A stretch of 14,567 nucleotides of DNA, taken from contig CATWBR010000053.1 in the NCBI GenBank assembly GCA_958349075.1, positions 1-14,567 on the forward strand, given 5' to 3'. Shown piece by piece: positions 13,293-14,567 of this stretch; the stretch's first letter is position 1, and the number at the start of each line of letters is the position of its first letter. The translations under genes and the position numbers were made by a program. The notes under the pieces are model-generated. The model searched no databases and was not told the origin of the DNA. It saw nothing but the letters and a program-made list of their open reading frames with translations. This DNA comes from an uncultured Clostridium sp. GTDB taxonomy: Bacteria > Bacillota > Clostridia > Lachnospirales > Lachnospiraceae.

Positions 13293-14567
13293 TCAAAAAA
13301 TCATAACCCCGATGAATCCGCATATCAGAAGCGGGATATTATACACGATAAATGTCGGCACACAGGTGTCCCAGATGTGGTCATGCTGGCCGTCTGCGTT
13401 CAAACCTGCCGTAGGCCCCAGTGTCGTATCGGAGGCTGGGGAGCCCGCGTCTCCAAGAACAGCGGCGGCCGAAATCAAAACAACAGTTGCAGCCGGACTG
13501 AAGCCGAGCTGTGCGCACAAGGGGACATACAGTACAGCCAGTATCGGTACCGTCCCGAATGAGGTTCCAATTCCCATATCGATCAGAAGACCGATCAAAA
13601 GCATAACCGCGGCCGAAAAAGCCTTGCTTCCTCCAAGGATTGCCAGTGCGGAGGTGACGAGTGCATCCACAGCCCCGCTCTCCTTGACAACGCCCGCATA
13701 GCCGGCGGCGACGAGCAGTGCCACCGCTACGACGCCCATCAGGCGGATTCCTTCATCCACAACCTGATCGATATCCTTTAATGGAATAGCCCCTCCGCCA
13801 ATCATTACAATAAGTCCGGCCACGGCGCCAAACGGCATGGAATTGTACATCAATTGACCAATCACCGTTGCTGCAATTGCAAGCATGGATACGAGCTGCG
13901 GACGGGTAATCCCCCTTCGGGCGCTTCCCTCCGTACTGTTTACCGCCATGCTCTCAACAGCAATATCCCGATACTCCCTTTTTTTCGAGAAGAAGAGAAT
14001 TGACAGGATCATTCCGGCAGCCATTCCAATTGCCAGGATCCAGTTACTGTGCCATACCTGAAACGTATCGACGGGCATTCCGTTGTCCGTCATATTGGAT
14101 GCCACAATGTTATGAAAAATCAGGCCGTATCCGATCGGCAGTGTGGCGTAGGGGGTCACAAGACCAAAGGCAAGAGCACAGGCCGCAGCCCGGCGATCCA
14201 GTTTCATCTCGTTCATCAGGGACAGCATTGTCGGTACAAGAATCGGGATAAACGCAATATGTATCGGAATCAGTGTACCGGATATACAGGCACAGACTGC
14301 CAGCATGGCAAGAAGCATATAACGCCGGCCCTTTATTATGCCGGCCAGTTTCTTTGCCAGGATGTCGGCAATTCCGACGCGGGCCAGTCCGGCTGCGAAT
14401 GCGCCGAGCAGCAGGTAACTGATGGCTGTCTCTCCATTGTCACCCAGGTTCTCCACGAAAACCCCCATAATCTGTCCCGGATTCATCCCTGCGACCATAC
14501 CGGCTATCAATGAAGCGGCTATCAGTGACAAAATAACATTTACTTTAAAAAGACATAATACACATAC
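13293..14567 (-). CDS. Na+/H+ antiporter family membrane protein (5' end outside window)
   Basis: The visible 424 residues form a polytopic inner-membrane protein with about 10-11 hydrophobic segments. It belongs to the Na+/H+ antiporter (NhaC-like, YuiF-type) family. Conserved marks are SGTLIPIHIAFIPILVPTML (residues about 100-120 of the fragment), MGIGTSFGTVPILAVLYVP, and the late signature LGDAGSPASDTTLGPTAGLN followed by DGQHDHIWDTCVPTF. Members exchange cations or may carry amino acids; the true substrate is uncertain. The frame stays open to the window edge: codons upstream of a TTG at 14531 read VCVLCLFKVNVI, which fits the first membrane helix of the family. The real start therefore lies a few codons beyond 14567 and the gene is cut, not shortened. 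The stop is TGA at 13293. Confidence 0.88.
   Translation of the reverse strand, partial: VCVLCLFKVNVILSLIAASLIAGMVAGMNPGQIMGVFVENLGDNGETAISYLLLGAFAAGLARVGIADILAKKLAGIIKGRRYMLLAMLAVCACISGTLIPIHIAFIPILVPTMLSLMNEMKLDRRAAACALAFGLVTPYATLPIGYGLIFHNIVASNMTDNGMPVDTFQVWHSNWILAIGMAAGMILSILFFSKKREYRDIAVESMAVNSTEGSARRGITRPQLVSMLAIAATVIGQLMYNSMPFGAVAGLIVMIGGGAIPLKDIDQVVDEGIRLMGVVAVALLVAAGYAGVVKESGAVDALVTSALAILGGSKAFSAAVMLLIGLLIDMGIGTSFGTVPILAVLYVPLCAQLGFSPAATVVLISAAAVLGDAGSPASDTTLGPTAGLNADGQHDHIWDTCVPTFIVYNIPLLICGFIGVMIF

Noticed and set aside
14531..14567. TTG at 14531 as the true start of the antiporter
   Set aside because: The frame remains open to the window edge and the codons upstream encode plausible first-helix sequence (VCVLCLFKVNVI), so the start lies outside.
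1..14567. CRISPR array, insertion sequence, prophage or attachment site
   Set aside because: No regularly spaced repeats, transposase or integrase motifs, or direct repeats flanking a gene block were found; tRNA-Leu has no duplicated 3' end nearby.

Overview
The window looks like chromosomal DNA from a Bacillota species, class Clostridia, probably a Lachnospiraceae-type organism. The evidence is strong GGAGG-type ribosome binding sites, sigma-A promoters (one matches consensus perfectly), short intrinsic terminators, a TmcAL-type tRNA(Met) acetate ligase, the ACT-domain/UPF0210 gene pair, and a purine pathway in which PurH is split: a stand-alone AICAR formyltransferase sits beside a PurO-type IMP cyclohydrolase. 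The species cannot be named from the sequence alone. There is no phage, IS element, CRISPR array or rRNA; this is mainly housekeeping DNA.

Layout. At the left end one gene runs rightwards: tmcAL (150-1445). Everything else runs leftwards. From the right edge inwards these are: a Na+/H+ antiporter-family gene cut by the window edge (13293-14567); purO-like (12324-13037) and AICAR formyltransferase (11090-12268), which probably form one operon behind a structured leader with a terminator-like hairpin; tRNA-Leu(CAA) (10823-10905) with its own terminator; a compact unannotated unit at 10476-10722; a hairpin-rich, repeat-like segment (10284-10462); and an HMGL-like aldolase (9262-10239). Next comes a probable seven-gene operon from a promoter at 9208-9236: a zf-HC2 membrane protein, polA, coaE, a WalJ/YycJ-type metallo-hydrolase, a UPF0237 ACT protein, a UPF0210 (DUF711) protein and a class I SAM methyltransferase. 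It ends at a terminator at 1600-1627.

The functional themes are DNA replication and repair (polA, and the WalJ-type hydrolase by family association), cofactor synthesis (coaE), the last two steps of IMP synthesis, and translation (tmcAL, tRNA-Leu). The ACT/UPF0210 pair and the methyltransferase have no assigned substrates.

The part most worth a second look is the intergenic unit at 10476-10722. It has a perfect TTGACA-N17-TATAAT promoter, a good ribosome binding site, an aromatic-rich 36-residue membrane-type ORF, a terminator-like hairpin inside that ORF, further overlapping inverted repeats, and a strong final terminator. It is either a small membrane-protein gene or a structured regulatory RNA, possibly both. 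The purO leader is the second candidate: two hairpins whose loops are complementary, the second being a terminator.
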